Notes: generated from the sequence alone by a model not told the origin. DNA of 34,096 nucleotides from an uncultured Alphaproteobacteria bacterium (GCA_902529795.1 CABZXY010000008.1:1-34096), one strand, 5' to 3'; positions 17,109-26,278 are shown, counted from the stretch's first letter. Program-made: numbers and translations.

Positions 17109-18278
17109 ATGTCTGATAGTTTTTTAAGAAAACTAATTTTTGATGAAAAAATTAGATCATTAGTTGTTCAAACTCTCATAATCGGCATATTTGCTTTAAT
17201 CATTTATCTTGTCACGCAACAAACTGCTTACAATTTAGAAAAACGAGGCATCGGAACCGGTTTTGGTTTTTTAAATATGTCAGCTGGATACGATATTAGT
17301 ATTAGACTTATTCCTTATACAAGTGAAAGTACTCACTTTAGGGCTTATTTAGTTGGTTTAATAAATACTCTTATGATTTCAATATGTGGATGTTTTCTTG
17401 CCACTATACTAGGTTTTCTTGTCGGTATAATCAGACTCTCAAGCAACTGGTTATTTAGAAATATTGCATACGTATATGTAGAGTTTACAAGAAATGTACC
17501 TGTGCTTTTACAAATTATATTATATTACACAATTCTACTTTACCTTCCCAAGATTAAACAGGCTTTGATACTTTTTGATACTTTTTACATTACTAATCGA
17601 GGCATTTACTCTCCATCACCAATTTTTAAAGATGGATTTTCAGTAGTTGCATGGAGTTTAGTTATTGCAATCATATTCACAATTTTTTTAAAAAAATATT
17701 TAAAGAAAAAACAAGATCAGACAGGAAAACAATATCCAATATTTTATATTAACTCTGCATTAATAATTTTTACACCAATAATTTTTTACTATATCATGGG
17801 CATGCCATTAGATTTTGATCATCCTATTTTAAAAGGTTTTAACTTTAAAGGAGGTATGGTCGTTAGACCTGAATTTATGGGAATGCTATTAGGTCTTTCA
17901 ATCTATACTGCGGCATTTATTTCTGAAACAGTTAGATCTGGGATAATATCTGTTTCTAAAGGGCAAAGAGAAGCCTCACAAGCTTTAGGACTAAAAAATA
18001 ACTTAGTTCTAAGATTGATTGTTATACCTCAGGCTTTAAGAGTGATTATTCCACCTTTGACCTCACAATATTTAAATCTTACTAAGAACTCCTCTTTAGG
18101 AATTGCAATTGGTTATGCAGATTTAGTTCATGGTTTTGGTGGTATATCATTAAATCAAACCGGTAAAGCAATTGAAATTATGTCAATGGTGATGATCACC
18201 TATTTAACTATAAGCCTAACAATTTCGTTATTTATGAATATTTATAATAAAGCTGTTCAATTTAAAGGTAACGCATGA
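17109..18278 (+). CDS. aapQ: General L-amino-acid ABC transporter permease AapQ
   Basis: The 389-residue inner-membrane permease has the family's long N-terminus with a periplasmic insertion (ISIRLIPYTSESTHFRAYLVGLINT, written here in part), then the core HisMQ-type domain. The cytoplasmic EAA loop is EASQALGLKNNLVLRLIVIPQAL near residues 295-317. About eight hydrophobic segments are visible. It forms the channel with AapM, fed by AapJ and powered by AapP. It follows aapJ after a hairpin, and its TGA overlaps the aapM ATG (ATGA). Confidence 0.95.
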   Translation: MSDSFLRKLIFDEKIRSLVVQTLIIGIFALIIYLVTQQTAYNLEKRGIGTGFGFLNMSAGYDISIRLIPYTSESTHFRAYLVGLINTLMISICGCFLATILGFLVGIIRLSSNWLFRNIAYVYVEFTRNVPVLLQIILYYTILLYLPKIKQALILFDTFYITNRGIYSPSPIFKDGFSVVAWSLVIAIIFTIFLKKYLKKKQDQTGKQYPIFYINSALIIFTPIIFYYIMGMPLDFDHPILKGFNFKGGMVVRPEFMGMLLGLSIYTAAFISETVRSGIISVSKGQREASQALGLKNNLVLRLIVIPQALRVIIPPLTSQYLNLTKNSSLGIAIGYADLVHGFGGISLNQTGKAIEIMSMVMITYLTISLTISLFMNIYNKAVQFKGNA

Positions 18279-19381
18279 GTAGTTCAATTCCATTTACACA
18301 TAATAAATACTACTCATGGTGTAGAAACAACCTTTTCTCATCATGGATTAATGGGATAATTACAATACTTTCCATTTATTTTATCTATGAAGTATCCTCT
18401 TTCTTTTTAAATTGGACAATATTTGAAGCTGATTTTGTTAATAACTTTAGAGGAGAAAAAATAACAGACAGAACTTTTTGTTCAAAAAATATTGAACCTG
18501 GCCAGCACGGGGCTTGCTGGGCAATTATTATTGTAAGATTTCATCAATTTATTTATGGATTTTACCCTGTTGAGGAAGCTTGGAGAGTTAATTTAGTTTA
18601 TGGCTTATTACCTTTTGCCTTAGTTGGAATATTTTTTGATAATTTACCTTTTAGAAAGTATTTTATTTATTTCACTTTTTTATTTCCATTTATTGGGTAT
18701 TTCCTTTTATATGGTGGGGCTGGTTTAGATGTTGTTGGAACTAGTAAATGGGGAGGGCTTCTTGTTACTCTATTTCTAGGAGTAACGGGTATTCTATTAG
18801 CATTCCCCTTAAGCATTATTTTGGCTTTAGGTCGAAGATCTAAAATGCCGGTTATAAAAACTATTTGTGTAATTTTTATTGAGTTTATTAGAGGTGTGCC
18901 TCTAATTACATTGCTATTTACTGCTAATGTAATGTTACCTCTCTTTTTACCAGAGGGTGTCCGACCTGATAATTTATTGAGGGCTTTAGTTGCTGTTACC
19001 TTATTTCAATCTGCATACATGGCGGAGGCAATAAGAGGAGGATTACAAGCCATACCCAAAGGACAATTAGAGGCTGCTCAATCTCTAGGATTAACATATT
19101 GGCAAAGCACTAGAAAAATTATCCTTCCTCAAGCTTTAAAAATTTCAATCCCACCTATAGTGAATACATGCATAGGTCTTTTTAAAGATACTTCACTAGT
19201 TTTAATTATTGGTTTATTTGACTTACTAGGCGTGGGAAGAGCCGCAGTTGCAGACATTGATTGGGCAAAATTACATTACGAGGTTTATGTTTTTATTTCT
19301 CTAGTTTTCTTTATATTCTGCTTTGGTATGTCGAGGTATAGTTTATATTTAGAAAAGAAATTGAAGACGGATAATAGTTAA
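18275..19381 (+). CDS. aapM: General L-amino-acid ABC transporter permease AapM
   Basis: The 368-residue second permease of the Aap importer. It has an N-terminal membrane segment near 20-45, a periplasmic loop with [16 protein letters not shown] containing a cysteine pair, further helices, and the core domain. The EAA loop is [20 protein letters not shown] near 270-290, and [14 protein letters not shown] near 205 is the start of the core. It overlaps aapQ by four bases and ends one base before aapP. Confidence 0.95.
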   Translation: MSSSIPFTHNKYYSWCRNNLFSSWINGIITILSIYFIYEVSSFFLNWTIFEADFVNNFRGEKITDRTFCSKNIEPGQHGACWAIIIVRFHQFIYGFYPVEEAWRVNLVYGLLPFALVGIFFDNLPFRKYFIYFTFLFPFIGYFLLYGGAGLDVVGTSKWGGLLVTLFLGVTGILLAFPLSIILALGRRSKMPVIKTICVIFIEFIRGVPLITLLFTANVMLPLFLPEGVRPDNLLRALVAVTLFQSAYMAEAIRGGLQAIPKGQLEAAQSLGLTYWQSTRKIILPQALKISIPPIVNTCIGLFKDTSLVLIIGLFDLLGVGRAAVADIDWAKLHYEVYVFISLVFFIFCFGMSRYSLYLEKKLKTDNS

Positions 19382-19382
19382 A

Positions 19383-20123
19383 ATGACAGAGCAAGTAATC
19401 CAGTTAGAAAAAGTCAACAAGTGGTATGACGACTTTCATGTTCTCAAAGATATTGATTTATCTGTTGATAAAGGTCAAAAAATTGTGATTTGTGGTCCTA
19501 GTGGCTCCGGTAAATCAACTATGATCCGTTGTATTAATCGTCTTGAAGCGCATCAAGAAGGCAAAATAGTAGTTCATGGAACTGAGCTTACCAATGACCT
19601 TAAAAATATTGATTTAATTAGAAAGAACGTTGGAATGGTTTTTCAGCAGTTTAATCTTTTTCCTCACTTATCAGTTTTGGATAATATTTCTTTGGCTCCA
19701 ATTTGGGTTAAAAAAATGCCAAAAAAAGAAGCTGAAGAAATCGCCATGTCATACTTGGAAAAGGTAAAAATTCCTGAACAGGCAGAAAAGTTTCCTGGTC
19801 AATTATCAGGTGGTCAGCAACAGCGTGTTGCTATTGCGAGATCTCTTGCGATGAACCCAGATATCATGCTATTTGATGAGCCTACCTCGGCTCTTGATCC
19901 TGAAATGATTAAAGAGGTTTTAGATGTGATGATACAATTAGCGGAAGAAGGTATGACTATGCTGGTGGTGACTCACGAAATGGGTTTTGCAAAAACCGTA
20001 GCTGATCAAATGATATTTATGGATGAAGGGCGTATAGTAGAGCAAGCAAAACCAGACGAATTCTTTAATAACCCAAAAAGCGACAGAACAAAACTTTTCC
20101 TAAGCCAAATTTTAAATCACTAA
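19383..20123 (+). CDS. aapP: General L-amino-acid ABC transporter ATPase AapP
   Basis: This 246-residue cytoplasmic ATPase energises AapQM. Walker A is GPSGSGKST at 38-46, the Q-loop is in [18 protein letters not shown], the signature is [17 protein letters not shown], Walker B is [15 protein letters not shown], and the switch histidine is in [10 protein letters not shown]. It is the typical length of polar amino-acid importer ATPases and is the last of the four aap genes. A LysE-type exporter follows 13 bases later and may share the message. Confidence 0.97.
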   Translation: MTEQVIQLEKVNKWYDDFHVLKDIDLSVDKGQKIVICGPSGSGKSTMIRCINRLEAHQEGKIVVHGTELTNDLKNIDLIRKNVGMVFQQFNLFPHLSVLDNISLAPIWVKKMPKKEAEEIAMSYLEKVKIPEQAEKFPGQLSGGQQQRVAIARSLAMNPDIMLFDEPTSALDPEMIKEVLDVMIQLAEEGMTMLVVTHEMGFAKTVADQMIFMDEGRIVEQAKPDEFFNNPKSDRTKLFLSQILNH

Positions 20124-20136
20124 AAATCATTTTTAG

Positions 20137-20763
20137 ATGTATGAAATATTTTTAGCTCTTCTTTCGGGCTGGATTGTATTTTATTTTGCAGTGTTCCTTC
20201 CAGGACCAAATACTTTTTTTGTTGCCTCAGTGGGCATGGGTGGAAATAAATATCAAATTTGGGGAGCTGCTATAGGAACTGCTGTTGGATCTTTTACTTG
20301 GTGTTTATTAGCTACTACCGGAATATCCTTTTTAATTTCTCAATTAATGGGTTGGGGTTTTTATGCTCTAAAAGTATTGGCTAGTGCTTACATGCTCTAC
20401 CTGGCTTACCAAATAGGAAAGCAATACTTCAACTCTCAAAATGAATTGATTAAGTCGACTAATGAAAAAAACTTCTTCTACAGTATGCGAAAAGCTATCA
20501 TCGTTGCCTACACTAATCCCAAGGCTTTTGCTTTTTGGTCAGCCTTAGCAACAATCAAATTCAGTGAGAATTTAAACTTTCAAATAGCTTTGATTTTTTC
20601 GATTGGGTCTTTTTTTATTTCAGCAATGAATTACTCTATTATCGGTCATTTTTTTGGGTTGAAGAAATTTTCAAATTACTTTAGCAGACCTAAAAATATC
20701 GTAAATTTAATCTTTTCTGGATTATTTATTTTTGTGGCTGTAGAGATTTGGCTATTGGGCTAA
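20137..20763 (+). CDS. LysE/RhtB-family amino-acid exporter
   Basis: The 208-residue inner-membrane protein has six hydrophobic segments and the family's N-terminal loop with the conserved prolines (FAVFLPGPNTFFVASVGM, residues about 19-36). The NPKAFAFWSAL segment near 131 is the typical second-half motif. It probably exports amino acids or derivatives. It directly follows aapP, and coupling an exporter to the importer could relieve amino-acid overload. The substrate is not predictable. Confidence 0.85.
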   Translation: MYEIFLALLSGWIVFYFAVFLPGPNTFFVASVGMGGNKYQIWGAAIGTAVGSFTWCLLATTGISFLISQLMGWGFYALKVLASAYMLYLAYQIGKQYFNSQNELIKSTNEKNFFYSMRKAIIVAYTNPKAFAFWSALATIKFSENLNFQIALIFSIGSFFISAMNYSIIGHFFGLKKFSNYFSRPKNIVNLIFSGLFIFVAVEIWLLG

Positions 20764-20765
20764 AG

Positions 20766-20788
20766 GCCCTTTCTTTTCAGAAAAGGGC
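20766..20788. terminator. Weak hairpin between convergent genes
   Basis: GCCCTTT (20766-20772) pairs with AAAGGGC (20782-20788), starting two bases after the stop of the exporter gene and just before the end of the leftward DUF3563-like gene. A bidirectional terminator role is likely, but T-runs are poor. Confidence 0.4.
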
Positions 20789-20791
20789 GCT

Positions 20792-20956
20792 TTAAAATTT
20801 TCTTGTAAAACGAGTATCGATCTCTTTTTGTCGACGCTCTAAATCAAACAAGTCTACTGATCCTGCAAGATATAATTCATCTCGATTGAGAACTTTGGAG
20901 TCTTTCTCCTTTTTAATCAGGATCACTTGTTGAAGAGTTTTGAAAATACTATTCAT
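20792..20956 (-). CDS. Small DUF3563-like protein
   Basis: A 54-residue gene. The C-terminal half (DELYLAGSVDLFDLERRQKE) matches the short DUF3563 pattern YLAxSxDxxDLERRxxxLD found in small proteobacterial proteins of unknown function. The frame is clean, and its ATG overlaps the stop of the upstream small gene as TAATG, a typical sign of translational coupling. The N-terminus is basic and helical in character. No function is known to me. Confidence 0.7.
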   Translation of the reverse strand: MNSIFKTLQQVILIKKEKDSKVLNRDELYLAGSVDLFDLERRQKEIDTRFTRKF

Positions 20957-21147
20957 TAAGCAGCTTGTTTTAGGGGTGATGGGAATGTTTTATTCCTTTG
21001 ATAATGAGAGTATGCCCACTGCCAATCAGTGCCATATTCAGTTTTGCAAAAGTTCTCAATTCCATCTTCTTTTGTCTTTGGAATAAAATCAAAAAGACCA
21101 AGCCAAAACTTGATTGATCTTCCTGTGAATGCATAAGATTTGTTCAT
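20956..21147 (-). CDS. Conserved-looking small protein, unknown function
   Basis: A 63-residue protein starting at ATG 21147, with AAAGGAAA about ten bases upstream. A start further upstream would put that site inside the gene. The middle is aromatic (FWLGLFDFIPKTKEDGIENF, then TDWQWAYSHYQ), suggesting a compact folded or membrane-associated peptide. I do not recognise a family. It precedes the DUF3563-like gene with a one-base overlap, so the two very small proteins form a bicistronic unit and may act together. Confidence 0.6.
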   Translation of the reverse strand: MNKSYAFTGRSIKFWLGLFDFIPKTKEDGIENFCKTEYGTDWQWAYSHYQRNKTFPSPLKQAA

Positions 21148-21226
21148 TTTTGTATTTCCTTTCAATCATATATATATGCTCAATTGGAAAATTTACTTTT
21201 GCTAATATAGAACAGCTAATGTCTCT

Positions 21227-21838
21227 TTATGAGACCACAAGCAATAATCCGACCAAAACCATCACACTGCCTGTAATTTGATTTAATCTTCTAGCAGCTG
21301 AAGGTTTCGTTACCCAAGACTTAATTTGATTTCCCGCTCCACAAACAACTACCAAAGAAGCAAAAACGCTAAAATAAACAGTGAGAATAATTTGAAAACC
21401 TGTCATCAAACTAATATTTGATAAGTCAAAAAAAAGAGGAATAAAAGAAAGATAGAATAAAATTACCTTTGGATTTGTTCCCCCAATTAAAAACCCCATC
21501 AAAAATTGTTTCACTGTATTTGTTGGGATCTGATTGGAAGAGTCTAACTCAAGTTGAGATAGTCGAAATTGCATAACTCCTAGATAAATTAAATAAACTG
21601 CGCCAATCCAACGAACAACATACATGATTGGCTCAAGGTAAACTGATAAATATCCCAAAGAAAGGATAGCCATAGTCAAATAAACAACATCTCCAACCGC
21701 TTCTCCGGCTCCTAAAATTAAACCGGAGCGTAGTCCTTGGGATGTGGAAACAGAAAGGGCGGCTAAAGTTCCTGGACCTGGAGAGATCCCAAAAACAAAA
21801 GCTGCTCCAGCTAATGATAAAAAAGTCGCCAAATCCAT
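21227..21838 (-). CDS. LysE/RhtB-family amino-acid exporter
   Basis: A 203-residue membrane protein with the RhtB signature near the start (GISPGPGTLAALSVSTSQGLRS cut here to its core), a second motif GTNPKVILFYLSFIP near 115-130, and six hydrophobic segments. It probably exports homoserine, threonine or similar amino acids. It is transcribed leftward, divergent from the dipeptidase gene at 21900. Confidence 0.87.
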   Translation of the reverse strand: MDLATFLSLAGAAFVFGISPGPGTLAALSVSTSQGLRSGLILGAGEAVGDVVYLTMAILSLGYLSVYLEPIMYVVRWIGAVYLIYLGVMQFRLSQLELDSSNQIPTNTVKQFLMGFLIGGTNPKVILFYLSFIPLFFDLSNISLMTGFQIILTVYFSVFASLVVVCGAGNQIKSWVTKPSAARRLNQITGSVMVLVGLLLVVS

Positions 21839-21899
21839 CGAGCGAACATTAAACTTTTCTTATATGGTCACAACTACAAAATGTTATTATGAAATTTAA

Positions 21900-22973
21900 A
21901 TGAACTATTCCATTTTTGATGGCCATAACGATGTCCTCTTTCGTTTATTTTTAAAAAATAAAATCAATGTTCATGAAGATTTTCTTTTAGGAGATAATGA
22001 GGGGCATTTAGATTTACCTCGAATGGAAGAGGTAGATTTTAGAGGAGGGTTTTTTGCAATTTATGTTCCTTCACCTGAAGCTGAAGTTAGCAGTAGTGAT
22101 AAACCTATCCGATATGACGATATGGAAAAAGATGAATATTCCCTACCATTACCTGACTTAATCGTAAGCGATCAAGCCCTACCTATTGTAATAAGAAAAA
22201 TATCTCTTTTATCTCAAATCGAAAAACACTCTCAAGGAAAAGTTAAAATCTGTCTTTCTGGCTCAGATTTGGAAAAAAGCTTTCACCAAAGAAGTCTCTG
22301 TATTTTAATGCACATTGAGGGGGCAGAGTGTATTGATGATAACTTTTATAATTTAGAGGCCCTTTATCGATCAGGCCTTCGTTCGATCGGGCCCGTATGG
22401 TCGCGTCCAACTATTTTTGGAGAAGGGGTACCTTTTGCCTTTCCAAATTCACCTGATACAGGAAAAGGACTTACGAGCAAGGGAGTAGAGCTAATCAAAC
22501 ATTGCAATGACTTAAAAATCATAATTGATAATTCTCATTTAAACGAAAAAGGTTTTTGGGATATAGCCAAATACTCTCATAATCCTTTAGTGGCAACTCA
22601 TAGTAATGCCCATCAACTATGTCCTCATACTAGAAACTTAACGAATAAACAACTTGATGCGATTAAAGAGACTAAAGGAATGGTTGGTGTAAATTTTGCT
22701 CCAGCTTTTTTAAGACCTGATGGGAAAATGATTGCGGAGACCGATATTCAACTAATAGTCGATCACTTTAAATATTTTATTGATTATTTGGGAGAAGAAT
22801 GTGTTGGATTTGGCTCAGATTTTGATGGTGCCATGATGCCGAAGAACCTATCAAGTGTCTTGGGGATGACACCTTTAATTGAATTAATGGTCAAGCAAGG
22901 TTTTAGTGAAGGTTTAATGAAAAAACTTTGTCATCAAAATTGGCTATCTCTAATAAAAAGAACTTTGAAATAA
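21900..22973 (+). CDS. Membrane-dipeptidase-type (M19) peptidase
   Basis: The 357-residue product belongs to peptidase family M19, which splits dipeptides, often with broad or D-residue tolerance. The metal ligands are visible: H9 and D11 in FDGHNDV, the glutamate in HIEGAE, the histidine in SHLNEKGF, the THSNAH pair, and the aspartate in GFGSDFDGA. No signal peptide is present, so it is cytoplasmic, as in many bacterial members. It starts at an ATG 61 bases from the divergent exporter and no ribosome-binding site is obvious. Confidence 0.92.
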   Translation: MNYSIFDGHNDVLFRLFLKNKINVHEDFLLGDNEGHLDLPRMEEVDFRGGFFAIYVPSPEAEVSSSDKPIRYDDMEKDEYSLPLPDLIVSDQALPIVIRKISLLSQIEKHSQGKVKICLSGSDLEKSFHQRSLCILMHIEGAECIDDNFYNLEALYRSGLRSIGPVWSRPTIFGEGVPFAFPNSPDTGKGLTSKGVELIKHCNDLKIIIDNSHLNEKGFWDIAKYSHNPLVATHSNAHQLCPHTRNLTNKQLDAIKETKGMVGVNFAPAFLRPDGKMIAETDIQLIVDHFKYFIDYLGEECVGFGSDFDGAMMPKNLSSVLGMTPLIELMVKQGFSEGLMKKLCHQNWLSLIKRTLK

Positions 22974-23024
22974 AAAATTTAATCAGAAACTTTAGTCTTA
23001 TATTTATTATGCTATAATTTTTAT

Positions 23025-23210
23025 ATGGGACTTCATTTTGACTATAAATCTAAAGCGGGTGAGCGTGCTATGGAAAAAGAACGCAAACGCCAAGAGAAGT
23101 TAGCAGCTAAAAAGGCTAAGAGAGAAGCTAAAAAAGAAGCTGAAGAATTGGCTGAATTAGAGCGTTTAACTAATCCTAATGCTTCACCAGAAGATAATCA
23201 GGAAACTTAA
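23025..23210 (+). CDS. Small charged helical protein
   Basis: A 61-residue protein beginning GLHFDYKSKAGERAMEKE, followed by a long run of alternating lysine, alanine and glutamate that should form one charged helix or coiled coil, with a polar tail. I do not recognise a named family. The sharply non-random composition and clean ATG argue that it is real. It lies 51 bases after the dipeptidase gene. Proteins of this composition often bind nucleic acid or ribosomes, but nothing here proves it. Confidence 0.6.
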   Translation: MGLHFDYKSKAGERAMEKERKRQEKLAAKKAKREAKKEAEELAELERLTNPNASPEDNQET

Positions 23211-23258
23211 AACTGATTATTTTCAAAAAAATATTTTTTTTCGATCAGTAGTATCGAC

Positions 23259-23972
23259 TCATCCATCTTTTGTCTTGTATGCTTTTTGTGCTAAGCTCAT
23301 TGATTTTATCTGATCTTGATACCATTTTTTAAAATAATCTGAGGTATCGGAATAGAGCATCACTTTTTTTCTGATTAAAAACAACCCTAGGTCTGCTTCA
23401 GGAATTCCGACAAAAGTTTGTCTTTCGGTATGCATAACTTTAGTAGAGGAGGTAAGAGGCTCTTCTTTGCAAAGAAAATATCCATAATGTTCTCCCCAAA
23501 CATAACGAATAATAGGAGTTGTTGCTTCCACCATCATGGATACATACTTTTGCTCATTTTTAAGAAAAGATTGCATCCCAGGAACTGGCTGGTGAATGGC
23601 AGCAAAGGTTAAGCCAATTTTTTCTTTGGGCACCCATACTGAAGGAAAAGAGACATGAAGAGCGATTAATTTATTACTTCGATGAAAAACTGCTAAATCT
23701 TCTTGAATAACAAAACCCAATTCTTGAAAATTGTTAAAGGATATTAGTTTAGAAGGATATTCCTTAGAAAGGATTGATTGAATTTTTTTACAAATGATCT
23801 GATCATGATCAGTTGTATACATTTTATCAAAGTATATATTCTCTTTTGCTTTTCTTTTTAAATTTAAATAACGATTTTCTTCTTCATCAAATTCAATAAT
23901 TGGCAATTCTCCAATTTTTTTTATTCCAGGAGCAACTGTATAAATAGGACCATAGGACTGCCAATCAATCAT
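23259..23972 (-). CDS. DUF3445 haem-dependent N-demethylase-like protein
   Basis: A 237-residue protein of the DUF3445/HODM alpha-subunit-like family (PF11927), which includes the haem-dependent oxidative N-demethylases of dimethylamine use. The core reads FVIQEDLAVFHR, LHVSFPSVWVPKEKIG, FAAIHQPVPGMQSFL and ERQTFVGIPEADLGLFLIRK, in the order of the family. I chose the ATG at 23972, which overlaps the stop of the upstream exporter as ATGA. A longer frame to 24074 would overlap it heavily. The substrate is unknown. The partner subunits of dimethylamine demethylase are not here. Confidence 0.8.
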   Translation of the reverse strand: MIDWQSYGPIYTVAPGIKKIGELPIIEFDEEENRYLNLKRKAKENIYFDKMYTTDHDQIICKKIQSILSKEYPSKLISFNNFQELGFVIQEDLAVFHRSNKLIALHVSFPSVWVPKEKIGLTFAAIHQPVPGMQSFLKNEQKYVSMMVEATTPIIRYVWGEHYGYFLCKEEPLTSSTKVMHTERQTFVGIPEADLGLFLIRKKVMLYSDTSDYFKKWYQDQIKSMSLAQKAYKTKDG

Positions 23973-24682
23973 TTTGTAACTAAAATTATTATTCCAATAA
24001 ATAAAATAGCAATAATTATTAATTTTTTGAATAAAAGCTCTGATATTTTTCTGTGGACCAGATAACCTAACCAAACACTAATCATCACCATAAAAGCAAT
24101 TGGATAGTAAGTTGATACAATTTCTAAATAGCTTCCACCCAACAAAATATAAAATATCACACGAAGACTGTTGATAATAAAAAAGTAGCCTGCCATTGTA
24201 GATCGCAGTTCTTGCTTTGAAGAAAAATGATCTTTGTATCCCATTAACACAAAAGGACCACCTATGGTGTACACCCCTTGAATAAAACCTCCCAAAATGA
24301 CAAGAGCTTTTTTGAGAATTTCTGGGATGAGTAGATTAGGTAAAAATAAATTAAAACAAGCATAAACGATCAACAGTAACGCAAAAAATTTGATCAGCCA
24401 CTCAGAGGTTATTGAAGAAATCAATAGCGTTCCTACTAAGGCACCTGGGATAGTATAAGCTAAAATTTTTACTAAATGACGCCAAGATAGATATTTGTAA
24501 GATTGAATTAATACTGCTAGCCCAGAGGAGAGGCCTACAATCATTGCTAGTTTTAGCAAAGAATTAAAATCAAAAAAAAGCCCACTAAGACCAAGAAATA
24601 TGATCGTTCCCCCAAAACCAAAAATACTCTCAATTCCATAGGCAACACAAGCGATCGTAGCGATAATAGGGAAACTTGGCAT
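23969..24682 (-). CDS. TauE/SafE-family membrane exporter
   Basis: The 237-residue protein has about eight hydrophobic segments and the two half motifs of the TauE/SafE family: a glycine-rich start (YGIESIFGFGGTIIFLG) and its repeat in the second half (GGFIQGVYTIGGPFVLMGY). Members move sulfite, sulfonates or other organic anions across the inner membrane. It overlaps the DUF3445 gene by four bases, so the two are probably one functional unit, for example uptake or release of the substrate or product of that oxidase. Confidence 0.85.
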   Translation of the reverse strand: MPSFPIIATIACVAYGIESIFGFGGTIIFLGLSGLFFDFNSLLKLAMIVGLSSGLAVLIQSYKYLSWRHLVKILAYTIPGALVGTLLISSITSEWLIKFFALLLIVYACFNLFLPNLLIPEILKKALVILGGFIQGVYTIGGPFVLMGYKDHFSSKQELRSTMAGYFFIINSLRVIFYILLGGSYLEIVSTYYPIAFMVMISVWLGYLVHRKISELLFKKLIIIAILFIGIIILVTK

Positions 24683-24732
24683 AGTGAATAAATCTCGAAT
24701 TAATTTAGAGTGTTTTATGTTAAAAGTAATCT

Positions 24733-25314
24733 ATGTATTTCAAATTACTTATTACTCTGATTTGTATTTTCATATTAAAATTCAATACTGTGATCGCGCT
24801 AACTCAAGATTTATCTCTGACAATATTAGTTAAATCTCCCATTACAATGGAATATGTCTTGGCAAAAAGTGTCTGTAAATTACTTGATCGTGAGTTAAGA
24901 ATATCTCATAGTTTTGGTGGATCCAACACCCTTGACTGTTTCACGCGCTTAGACGATAGCGTTTATGAAATAATAAAAAAAATTGAACAAAACCAATTTC
25001 AATATGCCATTATCAAGAAAGCAGATCTAGCAAATAGACCTTCAAATCTTGCGATAAGATCTATTTTATATTTTCCAGCTGGTGAAGATTATGTCTTTAT
25101 CACTAATCAAAACGTCGATCCCACAATAATTAAAGATATCAACTACGGCATCCTCAATCATTTATTAGAATTTCGTTATTTGCATGAAGCCTTCTATAAC
25201 TTTGATGAAGAAAATTTAATTGTTAAGCAAGATATTCCTATGCATATGGGAACCTTGAGATTTAGTGATGAATGGAAGACTGATAAAAAAAGAAGATTTA
25301 TAGAGGTAGACTGA
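24733..25314 (+). CDS. TAXI-like periplasmic protein, short
   Basis: A 193-residue protein with a signal peptide (hydrophobic residues about 4-22). The mature part resembles the first domain of TAXI-type solute receptors: KSVCKLLDRELRISHSFGGS, then a segment like FQYAIIKKADLANR where TAXI proteins have DFAIVQSD, and SILYFPAGEDYVFI. It is much shorter than the usual 320 residues, with the second half compressed. No TRAP membrane gene is nearby. It may be a receptor-derived protein with another job. The family call is tentative. Confidence 0.45.
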   Translation: MYFKLLITLICIFILKFNTVIALTQDLSLTILVKSPITMEYVLAKSVCKLLDRELRISHSFGGSNTLDCFTRLDDSVYEIIKKIEQNQFQYAIIKKADLANRPSNLAIRSILYFPAGEDYVFITNQNVDPTIIKDINYGILNHLLEFRYLHEAFYNFDEENLIVKQDIPMHMGTLRFSDEWKTDKKRRFIEVD

Positions 25315-25387
25315 TTTTTGTGAAACCTTCAGTTACAACATAAATAAAAAACAAAGCAAAGAAAACGGCTCCTATAAATACTCTCAT
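25298..25387 (-). CDS. Possible 29-residue single-span membrane peptide
   Basis: An ATG-initiated leftward frame reads MRVFIGAVFFALFFIYVVTE followed by a short polar tail: one hydrophobic helix with a positive N-terminus. It overlaps the end of the TAXI-like gene by 17 bases. There is no ribosome-binding site. The rest of 25315-25445 holds nothing else visible. Confidence 0.3.
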   Translation of the reverse strand: MRVFIGAVFFALFFIYVVTEGFTKISLPL

Positions 25388-25445
25388 AAGGGAAACTTAC
25401 TAAATAGATTTTAAGAGTAAAGTCTATAAACTGTGCAAAATTGTC

Positions 25446-26057
25446 ATGAGCGAATTTCTATTTGGTTTTACTACTGGCCTGAGCTTCATTCTGGCTATTG
25501 GAGCTCAAAATCTTTTTGTTATCGAACAAGGTATTAAGAAAAATCATATATTTCTGGTCACCACAATCTGCGCATTGAGTGATTTTTTATTAATTTTTCT
25601 GGGTATTTTTATTTTTTATTCAATCCAATCAATAATGACCACTAAAGTAACTTTGTTTCTCAATTTAGCCCTAATTGCATTTTTACTGCATTTTATATGG
25701 GGAAAAATTAAATCATTTCATACACCATTAGAGGTAAATACTTCAAAAGAAGCTATTCCTAAATCAGCCATAATAGCTCAAACATTTGGCTTCACCTTTT
25801 TAAATCCCCATGTGTATTCTGATACAGTTTTTATTTTAGGTAATCTCTCTAAATCTTTTGATTTCTTAAATCAAAAAATTTTATTTGGATTGGGCGCTAC
25901 CTTGGCTTCTTTTCTCTTTTTTTATTTTATTGGTTATATGGGATATTTTCTTAGGCGTTATTTTCTAAATAAAAAAATCTGGAATATTGTTAATGTTATT
26001 ATCATTATCTACCTGATTGGTTTAGTTATCTTTCTAGTTTTTTCAGAGTTTTTCTAA
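25446..26057 (+). CDS. LysE/ArgO-type basic amino-acid exporter
   Basis: A 203-residue membrane protein with the LysE/ArgO signature SFILAIGAQNLFVIEQGIKK (residues about 13-32), where GAQN replaces the PGP of the RhtB branch, and TFLNPHVYSDTVFILG near 118-133. Six hydrophobic segments are seen. It should export arginine or lysine. Its stop TAA and the leftward TAG of the next gene share CTAA at 26054-26057. Confidence 0.88.
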   Translation: MSEFLFGFTTGLSFILAIGAQNLFVIEQGIKKNHIFLVTTICALSDFLLIFLGIFIFYSIQSIMTTKVTLFLNLALIAFLLHFIWGKIKSFHTPLEVNTSKEAIPKSAIIAQTFGFTFLNPHVYSDTVFILGNLSKSFDFLNQKILFGLGATLASFLFFYFIGYMGYFLRRYFLNKKIWNIVNVIIIIYLIGLVIFLVFSEFF

Positions 26058-26278
26058 AACCATCTAATCATTCCAATAATTCCTGCACTAGCATAAAAGA
26101 ATTGTAAAAATAAAATCCCTTTGTGTTTTCCTAGATAAGCCCAGACTCCAATAGCTATCGCAGATATTAAAAGTAATGTAAAACCTAAAAACTCAGCACC
26201 TATATTGAATGCGACTAACAATGAGTAAACAATAGCTGTAATCACACCAAACCACTCTAATGATTTTTGTAGATTCAT
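26054..26278 (-). CDS. Small three-helix membrane protein
   Basis: A 74-residue protein consisting of three hydrophobic segments (about 10-25, 28-46, 52-71) with short loops and a C-terminal RWF. The layout resembles small PnuC-like or single-repeat membrane proteins (ending in GMIRW), but no function can be assigned. Convergent with the ArgO-type exporter, sharing stop-codon bases. Confidence 0.6.
   Translation of the reverse strand: MNLQKSLEWFGVITAIVYSLLVAFNIGAEFLGFTLLLISAIAIGVWAYLGKHKGILFLQFFYASAGIIGMIRWF

Noticed and set aside
21221-21235. GTCTC-TTTAT-GAGAC hairpin at the end of the leftward exporter
   Set aside because: It has only five base pairs, spans the stop codon and has no T-run, so it is too weak to call a terminator.
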